Shown: positions 8,315 through 17,712 of the stretch, one piece after another | How the letters are laid out: each line of letters begins with the position of its first letter | Numbering within the stretch: position 1 is the first letter of the stretch | Origin: Streptomyces sp. CG1 | GTDB taxonomy: Bacteria > Actinomycetota > Actinomycetes > Streptomycetales > Streptomycetaceae | Length of the DNA: 64,000 nt | Assembly: GCF_041080625.1 (NCBI RefSeq) | Contig: NZ_CP163518.1 | Span: forward strand, 4,030,001 to 4,094,000 | Direction: 5' to 3' | The notes under the pieces: generated by a model | Databases searched by the model: none | Told to the model about the DNA's origin: nothing | Seen by the model: only the letters and a program-made list of their open reading frames with translations | Translations under genes and position numbers: made by a program

Positions 8315-8640
8315 GGACTCGACCTCCGGATGCGGTTCACGGGACCCACATCCAGATTGTTGGTATGTGTCGTGCTATGCCCTGTTTATCTGCACCAGTA
8401 GGGTGAGTGCGCCGTAGGGCGCGCCCGCGCGCTCCGGCGCTCGACACCCTGAAACACTCACGGAACGTCACAACTGGTCGGGGGCCTGAAGAACGGGCCC
8501 ACGTGCGGGCAGAAACGATCTGTCAGAAACCGTGTCCGGTCCGGGACACTGGAGAGTGGCTGGAAGGGCCCGGGGCCAGCCTCTATGATCGGCACACTTT
8601 CCGGCACGGACAGAGATCGAGTGCACTGCGGGAGCGAGCG
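8315..8640. promoter_or_regulatory. 326-bp divergent control region of the protease and the GGDEF-EAL gene
   Basis: No gene is seen here. An inverted pair GTGAGTG (8403-8409) and CACTCAC (8455-8461) lies in the middle. In Streptomyces the master regulator BldD controls several c-di-GMP genes including cdgA and recognises short GTGA/TCAC-type elements, so these are candidate BldD half-sites; this is inference. A GGGAGCGAGCG stretch just before 8641 serves as ribosome site for the GTG start. Confidence 0.4.
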
Positions 8641-10446
8641 GTGAGCGGAACGTCCGAAGGGCCGACGCCCGCGGCAGACCTCGACCGGTCAGCCGTCACA
8701 GACAGTGACTACACCACCTACCACCGTGTCTTCGCGACTGCCCCGCTCGCCATGGCCGTCGTGGATCGCACCGGACACGTCACCGCCGCCAACGCGGCCT
8801 TCGGTGAACTGCTCGGCACCGATCCGGACACACTGACCGGGCGGGTCGCCGCCGACCTGGTGGACTTGGCCTCGGACACCCGGAGCTGGCACGCCTACCG
8901 CGAGGTCCTGCGCGGCCGGCAGGCCCGGCTGCGCTGCACCCGCCGGCTGAAACACCCCGAGGGGCACTCGGTGTGGGCGCAGGTCACCGTCGGCCCGCTC
9001 GGCGACGGGGAGCCCGCAGTGCTGCTGTCCGTCACCGACGTCAGCGCCCGCCGTGAACTCCAGGCGCGGCTGCGGCACTTGCAGATGCACGACCCGGTGA
9101 CCCGGCTGCCCAATCGCACGCTGTTCTTCGAGCGGCTGACGGCCGCGCTGGAGGCGGAGTCGTACGAGCAGAGCGGCACCGGCCGGATCGGCCTGTGCTA
9201 TCTGGACCTGGACGGCTTCAAGGCCGTCAACGACACTCTCGGCCACCGCGTCGGCGACCGGCTGCTCGCGGCCGTCGCCGAGCGCCTGGGCCGGGTGGCC
9301 GACGAGGCCGGCTACGCCCGCGCCGTCACCCCGCTGGTGGCCCGGCTCGGCGGCGACGAGTTCGCGCTGCTCGTGGAGGACTCCACCGGCACCGAACAGC
9401 TTGCCGAGCTGGCCGAGTCGGCGCTCAGGGCCCTGGAGGACCCCTTCGACCTGGCAGGCCAGCGGCTGTCCCTGACGGCGTCGATCGGGGTCGTGGAGCG
9501 CCATGCGGCGGGCACGACGGCCACCGGCCTGATGCAGGCGGCCGATACGACGCTGTACTGGGCGAAGGCCGACGGCAAGGCCCGCTGGACCCTGTTCGAC
9601 CCCGAGCGCAACGCGCACCGGATGACCCGTCAGGCCCTGTCGTCCACTCTGCGCCCCGCCATCGACCGCGGCGAATTCGCGCTCGAATACCAGCCGTTGG
9701 TCGGCATGGAGGACGGACGGCTCAGCGGGGTCGAGGCGTTGATCCGCTGGAATCATCCTCAGTTCGGCACACTGACGCCGAATCGGTTCATCGGACTGGC
9801 CGAGGAGGACGGCACGATCGTGCCGCTCGGCCGCTGGGCGCTGAACACCGCCTGCCGCCAGGCCCGCCGCTGGCAGCTCGACCACCCCGAGGAGCCGCCC
9901 ATCTTCGTCAGCGTCAACGTGGCCGTACGGCAGGTGTGGGACTCCGACCTGGTGGCCGACGTGGCGGAGACCCTCGCCGAGACCGGACTCGCCCCGCATC
10001 TGCTGCAGCTGGAGCTGACCGAGTCCGCGGTGATGGGCTCGGCCGGACGCCCCCTGCAGGCCCTGCAGGCGCTCAGCGACATGGGCGTCCGCATCGCCAT
10101 CGACGACTTCGGCACCGGCTACTCCAACCTCGCCTACCTCAGCCGGCTGCCGGTCTCGACCCTCAAACTCGACGGGTCCTTCGTGCGCGGCTTCCAGTAC
10201 GAGGGCGATGCGCGGGCGCTCGCACCCAACCCGGCGGACGAGGTCGTCGTCGAGGCGATGATCCAGCTCGCGCACCGGCTCGGCATCACCGTCACCGCGG
10301 AGTGCGTGGAGACCTCGGCCCAGGCCAGCCGGCTGCGCCGGATCGGCTGCGACACCGGCCAGGGCTGGCTGTACTCCCGCCCGGTACCGCCGGATCGTAT
10401 CTCCGAACTCCTCGGCGCGCAGACCTACGCGGTCGGCAATCCATAG
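8641..10446 (+). CDS. cdgA: PAS-GGDEF-EAL cyclic-di-GMP enzyme, CdgA-like
   Basis: A 601-residue protein. Domains in order: PAS (about 25-145), GGDEF diguanylate cyclase (about 165-320, intact [10 protein letters not shown] near 236) and EAL phosphodiesterase (about 340-590, [10 protein letters not shown] with EAL at 365, [11 protein letters not shown] near 487, AECVET). Both active sites look complete, so it may make and break c-di-GMP, the signal that holds BldD in its active form. The GTG at 8641 follows GGGAGCGAGCG. The name is suggested by architecture and by synteny with S. coelicolor SCO2817, about 20 genes from cslA/glxA; length and sensor domains were not checked against it. Its 3' end overlaps the convergent LLM gene by 22 bp. 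Confidence 0.8.
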   Translation: MSGTSEGPTPAADLDRSAVTDSDYTTYHRVFATAPLAMAVVDRTGHVTAANAAFGELLGTDPDTLTGRVAADLVDLASDTRSWHAYREVLRGRQARLRCTRRLKHPEGHSVWAQVTVGPLGDGEPAVLLSVTDVSARRELQARLRHLQMHDPVTRLPNRTLFFERLTAALEAESYEQSGTGRIGLCYLDLDGFKAVNDTLGHRVGDRLLAAVAERLGRVADEAGYARAVTPLVARLGGDEFALLVEDSTGTEQLAELAESALRALEDPFDLAGQRLSLTASIGVVERHAAGTTATGLMQAADTTLYWAKADGKARWTLFDPERNAHRMTRQALSSTLRPAIDRGEFALEYQPLVGMEDGRLSGVEALIRWNHPQFGTLTPNRFIGLAEEDGTIVPLGRWALNTACRQARRWQLDHPEEPPIFVSVNVAVRQVWDSDLVADVAETLAETGLAPHLLQLELTESAVMGSAGRPLQALQALSDMGVRIAIDDFGTGYSNLAYLSRLPVSTLKLDGSFVRGFQYEGDARALAPNPADEVVVEAMIQLAHRLGITVTAECVETSAQASRLRRIGCDTGQGWLYSRPVPPDRISELLGAQTYAVGNP

Positions 10447-11513
10447 GCGTCCGCGATCAACTCGTAGGACCGAAGGCGCAGTTCACCGCGGTGGGCGTGG
10501 GAGACGAGCATCAACTCGTCGGCGTCCGTGCGCTTCTGCAGCTCGTCCAGGCCGGAGCGGACCTCGTCGGCGGTGCCGTGCACGATGTTGGACGTCCAGG
10601 AGGTGATGAACTCCTCCTCCATCGGGCTGAACTCGTGCTTCTCGGCCTCGTCCGGGTCGGGGAAGAGTCCGGGCCGGCCGGTGCGCAGCCGGAGCATGTT
10701 CAGGGCCATCGCCCGGGTCTGGCGGCGGGCCTCTCGCGCGTCGTCGGTGGCGAGGGCGGAGACGCCGATCAGGGCGTACGGCTCGTCGAGGACCGCCGAC
10801 CGGCGGAAGGTCTGCCGGTACAGGTCCAGGGCCGGGATGGTGTTCTGCGCGGAGAAGTGGTGCGCGAAGGCGAACGGCAGGCCCAGCAGGCCGGCCAGCC
10901 GCGCGCTGAAGCCGGAGGAGCCGAGCAGCCAGATCGGCGGCCGGTGCGGGGACTGGACTCCGCCGGGGGCGGTGGCCTGGACAGGGCCGGGGATCGCGTG
11001 GATACGGCGGTACGGATGCCCGTCGGGGAAGTCGTCGTCCAGGAACCGGGTGAGTTCCGCGAGCTGCTGCGGGAAGTCGTCGGCGCCCTCGCCCAGTGTG
11101 TCGGTACGGCGCAGGGCCGCGGCCGTGGCGCCGTCCGTGCCCGGCGCTCGCCCGAGGCCCAGGTCGATCCGGCCCGGCGCCATCGCCTCCAGCGTGCCGA
11201 ACTGCTCGGCGATCACCAGCGGGGCGTGGTTGGGCAGCATGACGCCGCCCGAGCCGAGCCGGATGCGGTCGGTGTGGGCGGCGAGGTGGGCGAGGATCAC
11301 CGCGGGCGAGGAGGAGGCGACGCCGGGCATGGAGTGGTGCTCGGCGACCCAGTACCGGTGGAAGCCGCGCGCCTCGGCGTACCGGGACAGCGCCACGCTG
11401 GTGCGCAGCGCGTCGCCGGCGGTACTGCCCGCGCCGACGGTCACCAGGTCCAGTACGGAGAGGGGGACGGGGGCGGTCCCGTGCGTCGTGCCCCGGATCT
11501 CGTCTGCCGACAC
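10425..11513 (-). CDS. LLM-class flavin-dependent oxidoreductase (MsnO8-like)
   Basis: A 362-residue luciferase-like monooxygenase. Characteristic stretches: [20 protein letters not shown] near the N-terminus, [33 protein letters not shown] and [16 protein letters not shown], the flavin phosphate-binding region. The family oxidises organic substrates with reduced FMN or F420; the substrate is unknown. GTG start at 11513 has an AGGAGG 12 bases upstream. The stop lies inside the 3' end of the opposite cdgA-like gene. It is next to, and on the same strand as, the maleate-isomerase pair, so it may belong to the same pathway. Confidence 0.85.
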   Translation of the reverse strand: MSADEIRGTTHGTAPVPLSVLDLVTVGAGSTAGDALRTSVALSRYAEARGFHRYWVAEHHSMPGVASSSPAVILAHLAAHTDRIRLGSGGVMLPNHAPLVIAEQFGTLEAMAPGRIDLGLGRAPGTDGATAAALRRTDTLGEGADDFPQQLAELTRFLDDDFPDGHPYRRIHAIPGPVQATAPGGVQSPHRPPIWLLGSSGFSARLAGLLGLPFAFAHHFSAQNTIPALDLYRQTFRRSAVLDEPYALIGVSALATDDAREARRQTRAMALNMLRLRTGRPGLFPDPDEAEKHEFSPMEEEFITSWTSNIVHGTADEVRSGLDELQKRTDADELMLVSHAHRGELRLRSYELIADAYGLPTA

Positions 11514-11589
11514 GGTGTGGGCCTCCTGTTTCGCGGCATGGGGTTTCCTGCGAGGCCCTAACAGGAGACAGTCTCCGCTTATTCCCGGC

Positions 11590-12321
11590 TCAGACCTGGA
11601 CGATCGGCTCCCTCGTGAACAGCGTCCCCAGCGAGGGCGCGTTCACCCGCCGGTCGGCCAGCCGCAGCCCCTCCCACACTGTCACCTGGTTGGCCGTGAG
11701 CACCGGCTTGGACAGAGCCTTCTCCAGCAGCTGCAGATACGCGGCCGTGTGCAGGGCCGTGTCCGGGAGGAGTACGGCCTCCGCGTCCGGGACGTCCGCC
11801 GCCCGCGCCAGCGTCAGCACGTCCTCCTCGCCCCACGTGCCGACCTCCGCGGCCGTGATGATCCCCGAGGAGCGCACCCCGGCCACCTCCAGACCACCGG
11901 CCCGCAGGAACTGCGCGAACAGCCCGCCGATGTCCTCCGGGTAGGTCGCCCCGACGGCGACCCGCCGTACCCCGATCTCCCGGGCCGCGTGCACGAAGGC
12001 GAACGACGTCGAGGACGCGGGCATCCCGGCCAGCCGGGCAAGCATGCGCACCTGCTCCTGCGCGCCCTCCCAGCCGTGCACGAACCCGCCGCTGGTACAG
12101 GCCCACACCACCGTCTCGGCCCCGGTCAGCCGCAGGGTCTCCATGCCCGCCGTGAGCCGCTCCGCGGAGCCCATCTCGCGCAGCGCCGCCACCCGGTGCG
12201 CGTCCTCGCCGATGTCGGTGTGGACCAGGTCCACCCGGATATTGCTGCCCAGGAGCTGCTCGATGCGTGGATAGTCGTCCTCGGCGGAGTGGCCCGGGTA
12301 GAGGAATCCGAGTGCGGTCAT
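11590..12321 (-). CDS. Asp/Glu racemase-superfamily protein (maleate isomerase/arylmalonate decarboxylase type), one catalytic Cys missing
   Basis: A 243-residue protein. The first active-site cysteine is present ([10 protein letters not shown], about residue 76), but the second family position, SCTN in its neighbour, reads LLPDTALHT here (about residue 190), so the second cysteine is replaced by Asp. Known: two-cysteine members are racemases or cis-trans isomerases, whereas arylmalonate decarboxylase keeps only one. This copy may therefore do a one-cysteine reaction or be a regulatory subunit. Its ATG overlaps the stop of the upstream paralogue by 4 bp, so the two proteins are made together and may form a heteromer. 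Confidence 0.82.
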   Translation of the reverse strand: MTALGFLYPGHSAEDDYPRIEQLLGSNIRVDLVHTDIGEDAHRVAALREMGSAERLTAGMETLRLTGAETVVWACTSGGFVHGWEGAQEQVRMLARLAGMPASSTSFAFVHAAREIGVRRVAVGATYPEDIGGLFAQFLRAGGLEVAGVRSSGIITAAEVGTWGEEDVLTLARAADVPDAEAVLLPDTALHTAAYLQLLEKALSKPVLTANQVTVWEGLRLADRRVNAPSLGTLFTREPIVQV

Positions 12322-13115
12322 GACGGCCCTTCCTGGCGTTCCTGCGTCTCTTCCGGCAGCACCGGGGGCCAGGCGCGCGCCGACTCGTCCAGCAGCGCCT
12401 GATACGGCCCCACGGCTCGGGTACCCAGCCGGCGCAGCGCCGCCCACATCGTGACCTGGTTGGCGGACAGCACCGGGATGCGCAGCTCGGCCTCCAGCTG
12501 GGGGATCACGTCGTACGTCGGCAGATTGGTGCACGAGATGAAGAGCGCGTCGGCGCTGCCGGGGCGGACCGCCTCCCGCGCCATGGCGACGACGTCCCGG
12601 TACGGCACCCGCCAGATCTCCCCGGTCAGCCCCATGAAGGCGCACCCGGTCACCTGGACGCCGGCCTCGGCGACGAACTCCTCCAGCGCCCGGGTGACGG
12701 ACACCGTGTACGGCGTGACCAGCGCGAGCCGCTGGATGCCCAGCTCGGCCAGCGCGTCCAGCAGCGCCCCGGAGGTCGTCACCGAGGGCGGGGCCCCGGC
12801 CAGGCTCATCGCCGCGCGCATCGCCCGCTCCCCGGTGACCCCGCCGACGAAGCTGCCGGAGGTGCAGGCGTAGGCGACGACCTCGGGCGCGACGGCGGTC
12901 AGCGCGCGCACGGCGTCGCCGAGCGTCTCGTGCTCACTGACCAGCCGGGCCAGGTCCAGGCTCACCTCGACCGGCACGAACGGGGTCCGGGTCAGATGCA
13001 GCGACACCTCGTCGGGCACCCACCGCCACAGCTCGCGGTCGAGGGCGAAGTCAAAAGGGGCGACCACTCCGACACCGCGCTGGAGGCGGGGGCCGCCGAG
13101 AAAAGTGACGTCCAT
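12318..13115 (-). CDS. Maleate cis-trans isomerase-like Asp/Glu racemase-superfamily protein
   Basis: A 265-residue protein with both expected cysteine sites, VAYACTSGSF (about residue 85) and LFISCTNLPTYD (about residue 195), and the C-terminal ANQVTMWAALR helix also found in its downstream paralogue ([11 protein letters not shown]). The family includes maleate isomerase, EutA and hydantoin/aspartate racemases. It is the first gene of the leftward pair and divergent from a hydroxyacid dehydrogenase across a 150 bp control region with three tandem 12-mers. Inference: acts on a dicarboxylate or malonate-like substrate imported by the Ehu-type transporter further right. Confidence 0.85.
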   Translation of the reverse strand: MDVTFLGGPRLQRGVGVVAPFDFALDRELWRWVPDEVSLHLTRTPFVPVEVSLDLARLVSEHETLGDAVRALTAVAPEVVAYACTSGSFVGGVTGERAMRAAMSLAGAPPSVTTSGALLDALAELGIQRLALVTPYTVSVTRALEEFVAEAGVQVTGCAFMGLTGEIWRVPYRDVVAMAREAVRPGSADALFISCTNLPTYDVIPQLEAELRIPVLSANQVTMWAALRRLGTRAVGPYQALLDESARAWPPVLPEETQERQEGPS

Positions 13116-13210
13116 GGCAGGTACCGCCTCACACGGGAACGACCAAGGTCAAAGGGCGGCGAGTACGCCCGTGTTGACGAAGGTAGATTCGGGTGCGAGC
13201 GTGGTCAATC

Positions 13211-13246
13211 CGCGCATGTCACCGCGCACGTCACCGCGTATGTCAG
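13211..13246 (+). repeat. Three tandem 12-bp repeats in a divergent promoter
   Basis: The units are CGCGCATGTCAC, CGCGCACGTCAC and CGCGTATGTCAG in direct tandem. They lie 20-55 bp before the hydroxyacid dehydrogenase start, between it and the divergent isomerase gene. A 12-bp period places each unit close to one helical turn from the next, so a cooperatively bound operator is plausible. Confidence 0.75.
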
Positions 13247-13265
13247 ACGCCGGGAGCCGCCCCGT

Positions 13266-14216
13266 ATGACGTCCCTCCCCACCCTCCTCGTGCTGGACGC
13301 CGAGCCGCCGCCCCGGCTCGGCCGGCTCACCGGCCGCGCCCGGATCATCCACACGGACGCGGCGCACCTGGCCGAGCGGCTGCCGACGGCGGACGCCCTC
13401 CTGATCTGGGACTTCACCTCGCACGCGGTGCGCGAGGCCTGGCCGGGGGACGGACCCAGGCCGCGCTGGGTGCATACGGCGAGCGCGGGCGTGGATCATC
13501 TGATGTGCCCGGAACTCGCCTCGTCCGACACGGTGGTGACCAACGCGCGGGGGATCTTCGACCAGCCGATCGCCGAGTACGTGGCGGCGCTCGTGCTCGC
13601 AGTCGCCAAGGATCTTCCGCGCACGCTGGAACTGCAGCGGGAGCGGAGCTGGCGGCACCGGGAGGGCCGGCGGGTGGCGGGCACGCGCGCGTGCGTGCTC
13701 GGTTCGGGCCCGATCGGCCGGGCGATCGTACGGACCCTGAAGGCGCTCGGCGTGACGACGGCGCTGGTCGGAAGGGTCCCGCGGACGGGCGTCTACGGCC
13801 CGGCCGACCTGGACCGGCTGATGTCCCGCGCGGACTGGGTGATCGCGGCGGCGCCGCTCACCGAGCAGACGAACCGCATGTTCGACACCCACCGCTTCGG
13901 CGTCATGCAACCCTCGGCCTTCTTCATCAACGTCGGCCGCGGCCAGCTCGTCGACGAGGACGCCCTCGCCCACGCGCTGACCCACCGCTGGATCGCAGGC
14001 GCCGCGCTCGACGTCTTCACCGCCGAACCCCTCCCCGAGGACAACCCACTGTGGGATCTGCCCGGTCTGATCATCTCCCCGCACATGAGCGGCGACACGG
14101 TCGGCTGGCGGGATGAACTGGGAACGCAGTTCGTGGAGTTGTACGAGCGGTGGGCGGCGGGCAGATCACTGGTGAACGTGGTCGACAAGAAACGCGGCTA
14201 CGTCCCCGGCCACTGA
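13266..14216 (+). CDS. D-2-hydroxyacid dehydrogenase
   Basis: A 316-residue NAD(P)-dependent enzyme. Seen: Rossmann motif CVLGSGPIGRAI (about residue 143), the substrate-domain segment VHTASAGVDHL, catalytic Arg region FINVGRGQLVDEDAL, Glu in LDVFTAEPLPEDNPLW and catalytic His in IISPHMSGDT. It reduces 2-keto acids or oxidises D-2-hydroxyacids; substrate unknown. ATG at 13266. It leads a rightward pair with the amidase, 16 bp downstream, and faces the isomerase pair, suggesting all four serve one catabolic route. Confidence 0.88.
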   Translation: MTSLPTLLVLDAEPPPRLGRLTGRARIIHTDAAHLAERLPTADALLIWDFTSHAVREAWPGDGPRPRWVHTASAGVDHLMCPELASSDTVVTNARGIFDQPIAEYVAALVLAVAKDLPRTLELQRERSWRHREGRRVAGTRACVLGSGPIGRAIVRTLKALGVTTALVGRVPRTGVYGPADLDRLMSRADWVIAAAPLTEQTNRMFDTHRFGVMQPSAFFINVGRGQLVDEDALAHALTHRWIAGAALDVFTAEPLPEDNPLWDLPGLIISPHMSGDTVGWRDELGTQFVELYERWAAGRSLVNVVDKKRGYVPGH

Positions 14217-14232
14217 TCCACCAGGAGGGTGC

Positions 14233-15639
14233 ATGCAACTCACCGACCTGACCGCCGTCCAGCTCCTCGACGGATACCGCAAGGGCGAGTTCAGCCCGGT
14301 GGAGGCGACCGAGCAGGCGCTGGAACGGGCCCGGCGGATCCAGCCGGAGGTGAACGCGTTCGTGCGGCTCACCGAGGAGGACGCGCTGGCCCGGGCCCGG
14401 GAGTCGGCGGAGCGCTGGCGCCGTGGTGAGCCGGCCGGGCTGCTCGACGGGGTACCGGTGACGGTCAAGGACATCCTGCTCATGCGCGGCCACCCGACCC
14501 TGCGCGGCTCGAAAACCATTGCCGAGCAAGGGAGTTGGGACGAGGACGCGCCCTCGGTGGCCCGGCTGCGTGAACACGGCGCGGTGTTCCTGGGCAAGAC
14601 GACAACGCCCGAGTTCGGCTGGAAGGGCGTGACGGACTCCCCCCAGTCGGGCATCACCCGCAACCCGCACCGCCCCTCCCGCACCGCCGGCGGCTCCAGC
14701 GGGGGCAGCGCGGCGGCGGTCGCGCTCGGCGCGGGCCCGCTGTCGCTGGGCACGGACGGCGGCGGCAGCATCCGCATCCCGGCCGCGTTCTGCGGCATCT
14801 TCGGCCTGAAACCGACGTACGGCCGAGTGCCTCTCTACCCCTCGAGCCCGTTCGGCACGCTGTCGCACACGGGCCCGATGACCCGGGACGCGGCGGATGC
14901 GGCCCTGCTGCTGGACGTCATCGGCGTGCCGGACGCCCGCGACTGGTCGGCGCTGCCGCCGGCGCCGGTGTCCTTCAGGGAGGCCCTGAGGGACGGCGTG
15001 CACGGCCTGCGGGTGGCGTACTCCCCGTGCCTGGGCGGCCAGGTCGCGGTCCAGCCGGCGGTCGCGTCGGCCGTACGGCGCGCGGTGGCCTCGCTGGCCG
15101 ACCTCGGCGCGTACGTCGAGGAGACCGACCCCGACTTCAGCGACCCGGTCGAGGCGTTCCACGCCCTCTGGTTCAGCGGCGCGGCCCGCCTCACCGAACG
15201 CTTCTCCCCGCGCAAGCGGCAGCTGCTGGACCCAGGCCTGCGCGAGATCTGCCTCCAGGGCGCCCGGCTGACCGCGCTCGACTACCTGGCCGCGGTGGAC
15301 ACCCGCATGGACCTCGGCCGCCGCATGGGCCGCTTCCACGAACGGTACGACCTGCTGGTGACACCGGCACTGCCGGTGACGGCGTTCGAGGCGGGCGTGG
15401 AGGTACCGCGGGGGTCGGCATACGGGCGCTGGACGGGCTGGACCCCGTTCACCTACCCCTTCAACCTCACCCAGCAGCCCGCGGCGACCGTCCCGGTGGG
15501 CACGGACGGGGACGGGCTGCCGGTGGGCATGCAACTCGTGGCTGCCCGGCACCGGGATGATCTGGTGCTGCGGGCGGCGCATGCGCTGTACGAGGCCGGG
15601 GTGGGTTCGGCGGCGCCGGTCGCCTCGGGCGTGGCTTAG
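14233..15639 (+). CDS. Amidase-signature family amidohydrolase
   Basis: A 468-residue protein with the Ser-cisSer-Lys triad regions: Lys in GVPVTVKDIL (about residue 78), the glycine/serine stretch AGGSSGGSAAAVALG (about residue 155) and the nucleophile region GTDGGGSIRIPAAFCG (about residue 175). C-terminal QQPAATVPVG and GMQLVAARHRDD are typical. It hydrolyses an amide to acid and ammonia. The ATG at 14233 follows AGGAGGGTGC, 16 bp after the dehydrogenase stop, so the two are an operon. Likely feeds a carboxylate to the neighbouring isomerases or dehydrogenase. Confidence 0.9.
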   Translation: MQLTDLTAVQLLDGYRKGEFSPVEATEQALERARRIQPEVNAFVRLTEEDALARARESAERWRRGEPAGLLDGVPVTVKDILLMRGHPTLRGSKTIAEQGSWDEDAPSVARLREHGAVFLGKTTTPEFGWKGVTDSPQSGITRNPHRPSRTAGGSSGGSAAAVALGAGPLSLGTDGGGSIRIPAAFCGIFGLKPTYGRVPLYPSSPFGTLSHTGPMTRDAADAALLLDVIGVPDARDWSALPPAPVSFREALRDGVHGLRVAYSPCLGGQVAVQPAVASAVRRAVASLADLGAYVEETDPDFSDPVEAFHALWFSGAARLTERFSPRKRQLLDPGLREICLQGARLTALDYLAAVDTRMDLGRRMGRFHERYDLLVTPALPVTAFEAGVEVPRGSAYGRWTGWTPFTYPFNLTQQPAATVPVGTDGDGLPVGMQLVAARHRDDLVLRAAHALYEAGVGSAAPVASGVA

Positions 15640-15656
15640 CTCGGTTGCGGAACGCC

Positions 15657-15687
15657 GGCGGCCCGCCCCTGGCGGGAGCGGGCCGCC
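15657..15687. terminator. Bidirectional stem between convergent amidase and GNAT genes
   Basis: GGCGGCCCGC (15657-15666) pairs with GCGGGCCGCC (15678-15687) around an 11-base loop. It sits exactly between two convergent stop codons. There is no T run, as is usual for Streptomyces hairpin terminators. Confidence 0.75.
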
Positions 15688-15700
15688 ACGATGGTGCAGG

Positions 15701-16219
15701 TCAGCGCAGGTCGCGGAGCATCACTGCGAAGTTCGGTGAGTCCGGGAAGGGCTGACGGTTGCCGATCTTCCGGTATCCCCACGTCTCGTAAAGCGACTGC
15801 ACCCTGAGATGGCCGGGGTCGACCAGGAGCACGGCCAGGGCCTCCGGTCGGTCCTCGAGAAGCACTGCGTGCAAGCGCCCAGCGGTGCCGGTCTTGCGCC
15901 ACTTCGGTCGCACCATCAGCTCAGACACGCTGAACGTCGAGTCATCCGCCAGCGGCTCGGTCAGGTGCTCGCGCCACCACTCGCGGCCCGGGGCGGCCGG
16001 GGCCCCGTACGCGAAGCCGACCGGCTCGCCGCCGTCGTAGCCGATGACGCACGAGAAACCCGGGTTGCCTCCCCAGTGGTCCACGAACCAGGGGAACCTC
16101 TCATCGAACTCTGTCATGTCGTCGGCGTAGGCATCGGCGTGGACGTCGAGGAGCGTTTGCCTGATAGCGGGTAGGTCGTCGTGCCCGTAGCGGCGCAGTT
16201 CGACGGTGGCCGTGGTCAT
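15701..16219 (-). CDS. GNAT N-acetyltransferase
   Basis: A 172-residue acetyltransferase-fold protein (MTTATVELRRYGHDDLPAIR at the start). The acetyl-CoA loop is seen as VRPKWRKTGTAGRLHAVLL, and YETWGYRKIGNRQPFPDSP is the typical C-terminal strand-helix end. Substrate unknown. Its ATG overlaps the stop of the upstream XRE regulator by 4 bp, so it is translated with it. Part of the roughly 5 kb block that separates the two halves of the isomerase/transporter locus. Confidence 0.82.
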   Translation of the reverse strand: MTTATVELRRYGHDDLPAIRQTLLDVHADAYADDMTEFDERFPWFVDHWGGNPGFSCVIGYDGGEPVGFAYGAPAAPGREWWREHLTEPLADDSTFSVSELMVRPKWRKTGTAGRLHAVLLEDRPEALAVLLVDPGHLRVQSLYETWGYRKIGNRQPFPDSPNFAVMLRDLR

Positions 16220-17511
16220 GCAATGCTCCATTCCGTCCGGTAGCGGTCGGTCCACTCGTGCGCGACGCGTGGGGGTGCGAGGGTGATCAGGTCGCGGTGG
16301 AAGTCGCCCAGGAGTTGGCGCATGCGGCCGGGCAGAGGGTCACCAGCCATGATCTCGAACACGTCGGCGCTGGTGGCGCATGCCTGCTCGACGTCACCCT
16401 GGTGGAGTTGTGCGAGGGCAAGGCGCGCAGTGGTGTGTGCGCGATTGCGCCGGTAGGTGTCCGGGAGCGCGCCGAGTGCCCTGTAGGAGGCTGCCTCAGC
16501 CTGCGCCGGATCGCCTACGAGGTCCTGGACGATGGCGGTGAGTGAGTGCAGCTCTGCGGGACCGTAGAAGGCGATCCAGGACGGCCGCGGGGCGGATGCG
16601 TCCGCCCGGTCCAGGGCGTCTTCGGCGCGGCCGAGGGAGTGCAGAGCCGCGCGCCTGTCCCCGGCATGCGCGCGGCTGATTGCGGCTCGGGCGTGGGCAA
16701 GGGAGGCATGCAGGGGACTGCGGCGGGCGATGGTCGTCGCCTGTGCGGCCTCGGCGGCGGCGACGGCTTCGCCGAAGTCCCTTCGCTGGCGGGCAAGCAT
16801 GGCGCGCAGGTTCCAGACCTGCATGGTCATGTCCGGGTCCTGGGACATTCCAGCGAGGGTCAGCGCACGGTCGAGATGTTTGCCGGCGGTGTCGAGGTAC
16901 CCGGCGTCGATCATCGACCATGCCGCAGTTGAGACGAAGTCGGAGGCTACGGCGTACAGGCGTTGGCGTACGCGCTGGGTGACGGTGCGGTGTTGGAGGC
17001 CCAGAGCCTCGTCGGCTCCGGCGAGGGCGGTGCGTTCGAGGGCGGTGCGTCCTCCCCGCTCGGCGTCGAGCTGGACGAGGGTCTCAACGCTGTCGCGTAG
17101 CCGGATGACGTCGGAGGTGCCGACGCGTTGCGGGCGGGAGTTCGGGGAGGCGATATGGGGAAAGGCGACGGCAACGGCGGTGCCGGTGGCCGCGCCGCAG
17201 AACCTGCGGCGAATCACGTCGGGGTCCTCCGGTAGTGCCGCTGGGGGTAATGAGGTCTTGGTTTTCCCTCGAGGCACGAACCCCAGGACGCGGACGGCCA
17301 GGCCGGTGACGGTCTCCAAGGCCCGGCGCTGGCGTTCTTGGGGCCATTGGTTCTCGCCGGACAGCCAGCGGAACACAGTCCGTTCGGACGTGGTGCCGAC
17401 TCTGCCGGTGAGGTCGCGGACGGCGTCGTTCACGGCATCAGCCAGTTCTCGGGCCGACATGCCATGCCGTTCGAGCCAGGCGGCCAAGGCTTCGTTTCTG
17501 GTCTCCGCCAT
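16216..17511 (-). CDS. XRE-type regulator with helical repeat C-terminus
   Basis: A 431-residue protein. Residues about 1-65 form a helix-turn-helix (LERHGMSARELADAVNDAV ... TSERTVFRWLSGENQWP), of the short XRE type common in Streptomyces. From about residue 140 onward it is a series of Ala-rich helices with TPR-like spacing (LDTAGKHLDRALTLAG, DFGEAVAAAEAAQA, EAASYRALGAL), which usually bind a peptide or partner. The ATG at 17511 is chosen because the HTH follows directly. It is divergent from the ATP-binding protein, a common Streptomyces pairing. Confidence 0.82.
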   Translation of the reverse strand: MAETRNEALAAWLERHGMSARELADAVNDAVRDLTGRVGTTSERTVFRWLSGENQWPQERQRRALETVTGLAVRVLGFVPRGKTKTSLPPAALPEDPDVIRRRFCGAATGTAVAVAFPHIASPNSRPQRVGTSDVIRLRDSVETLVQLDAERGGRTALERTALAGADEALGLQHRTVTQRVRQRLYAVASDFVSTAAWSMIDAGYLDTAGKHLDRALTLAGMSQDPDMTMQVWNLRAMLARQRRDFGEAVAAAEAAQATTIARRSPLHASLAHARAAISRAHAGDRRAALHSLGRAEDALDRADASAPRPSWIAFYGPAELHSLTAIVQDLVGDPAQAEAASYRALGALPDTYRRNRAHTTARLALAQLHQGDVEQACATSADVFEIMAGDPLPGRMRQLLGDFHRDLITLAPPRVAHEWTDRYRTEWSIA

Positions 17512-17712
17512 GCCGCCACGGTAGGGGGATACGGACCGCCGCGGAAAGTAAAGGGCGCGCCAATTCGTCAGTCCAGCTGTGCACTGCTCGGCGAACTTCA
17601 CCATGACTGCTAAGTGGTGACGGTGAGTTACCTGTTGTGTACGGCTCCGCTGCAACCCCGTTCCCCCGGGGCGCATCGGGGCGCCCAGACGACCGCGATC
17701 GCGAGGCCTCGC

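Noticed and set aside
9195..11561. 788-codon forward frame across cdgA and the LLM gene
   Set aside because: Shadow in another frame; low-complexity Arg/Gly/Ala, opposite to or out of frame with two clear enzymes.
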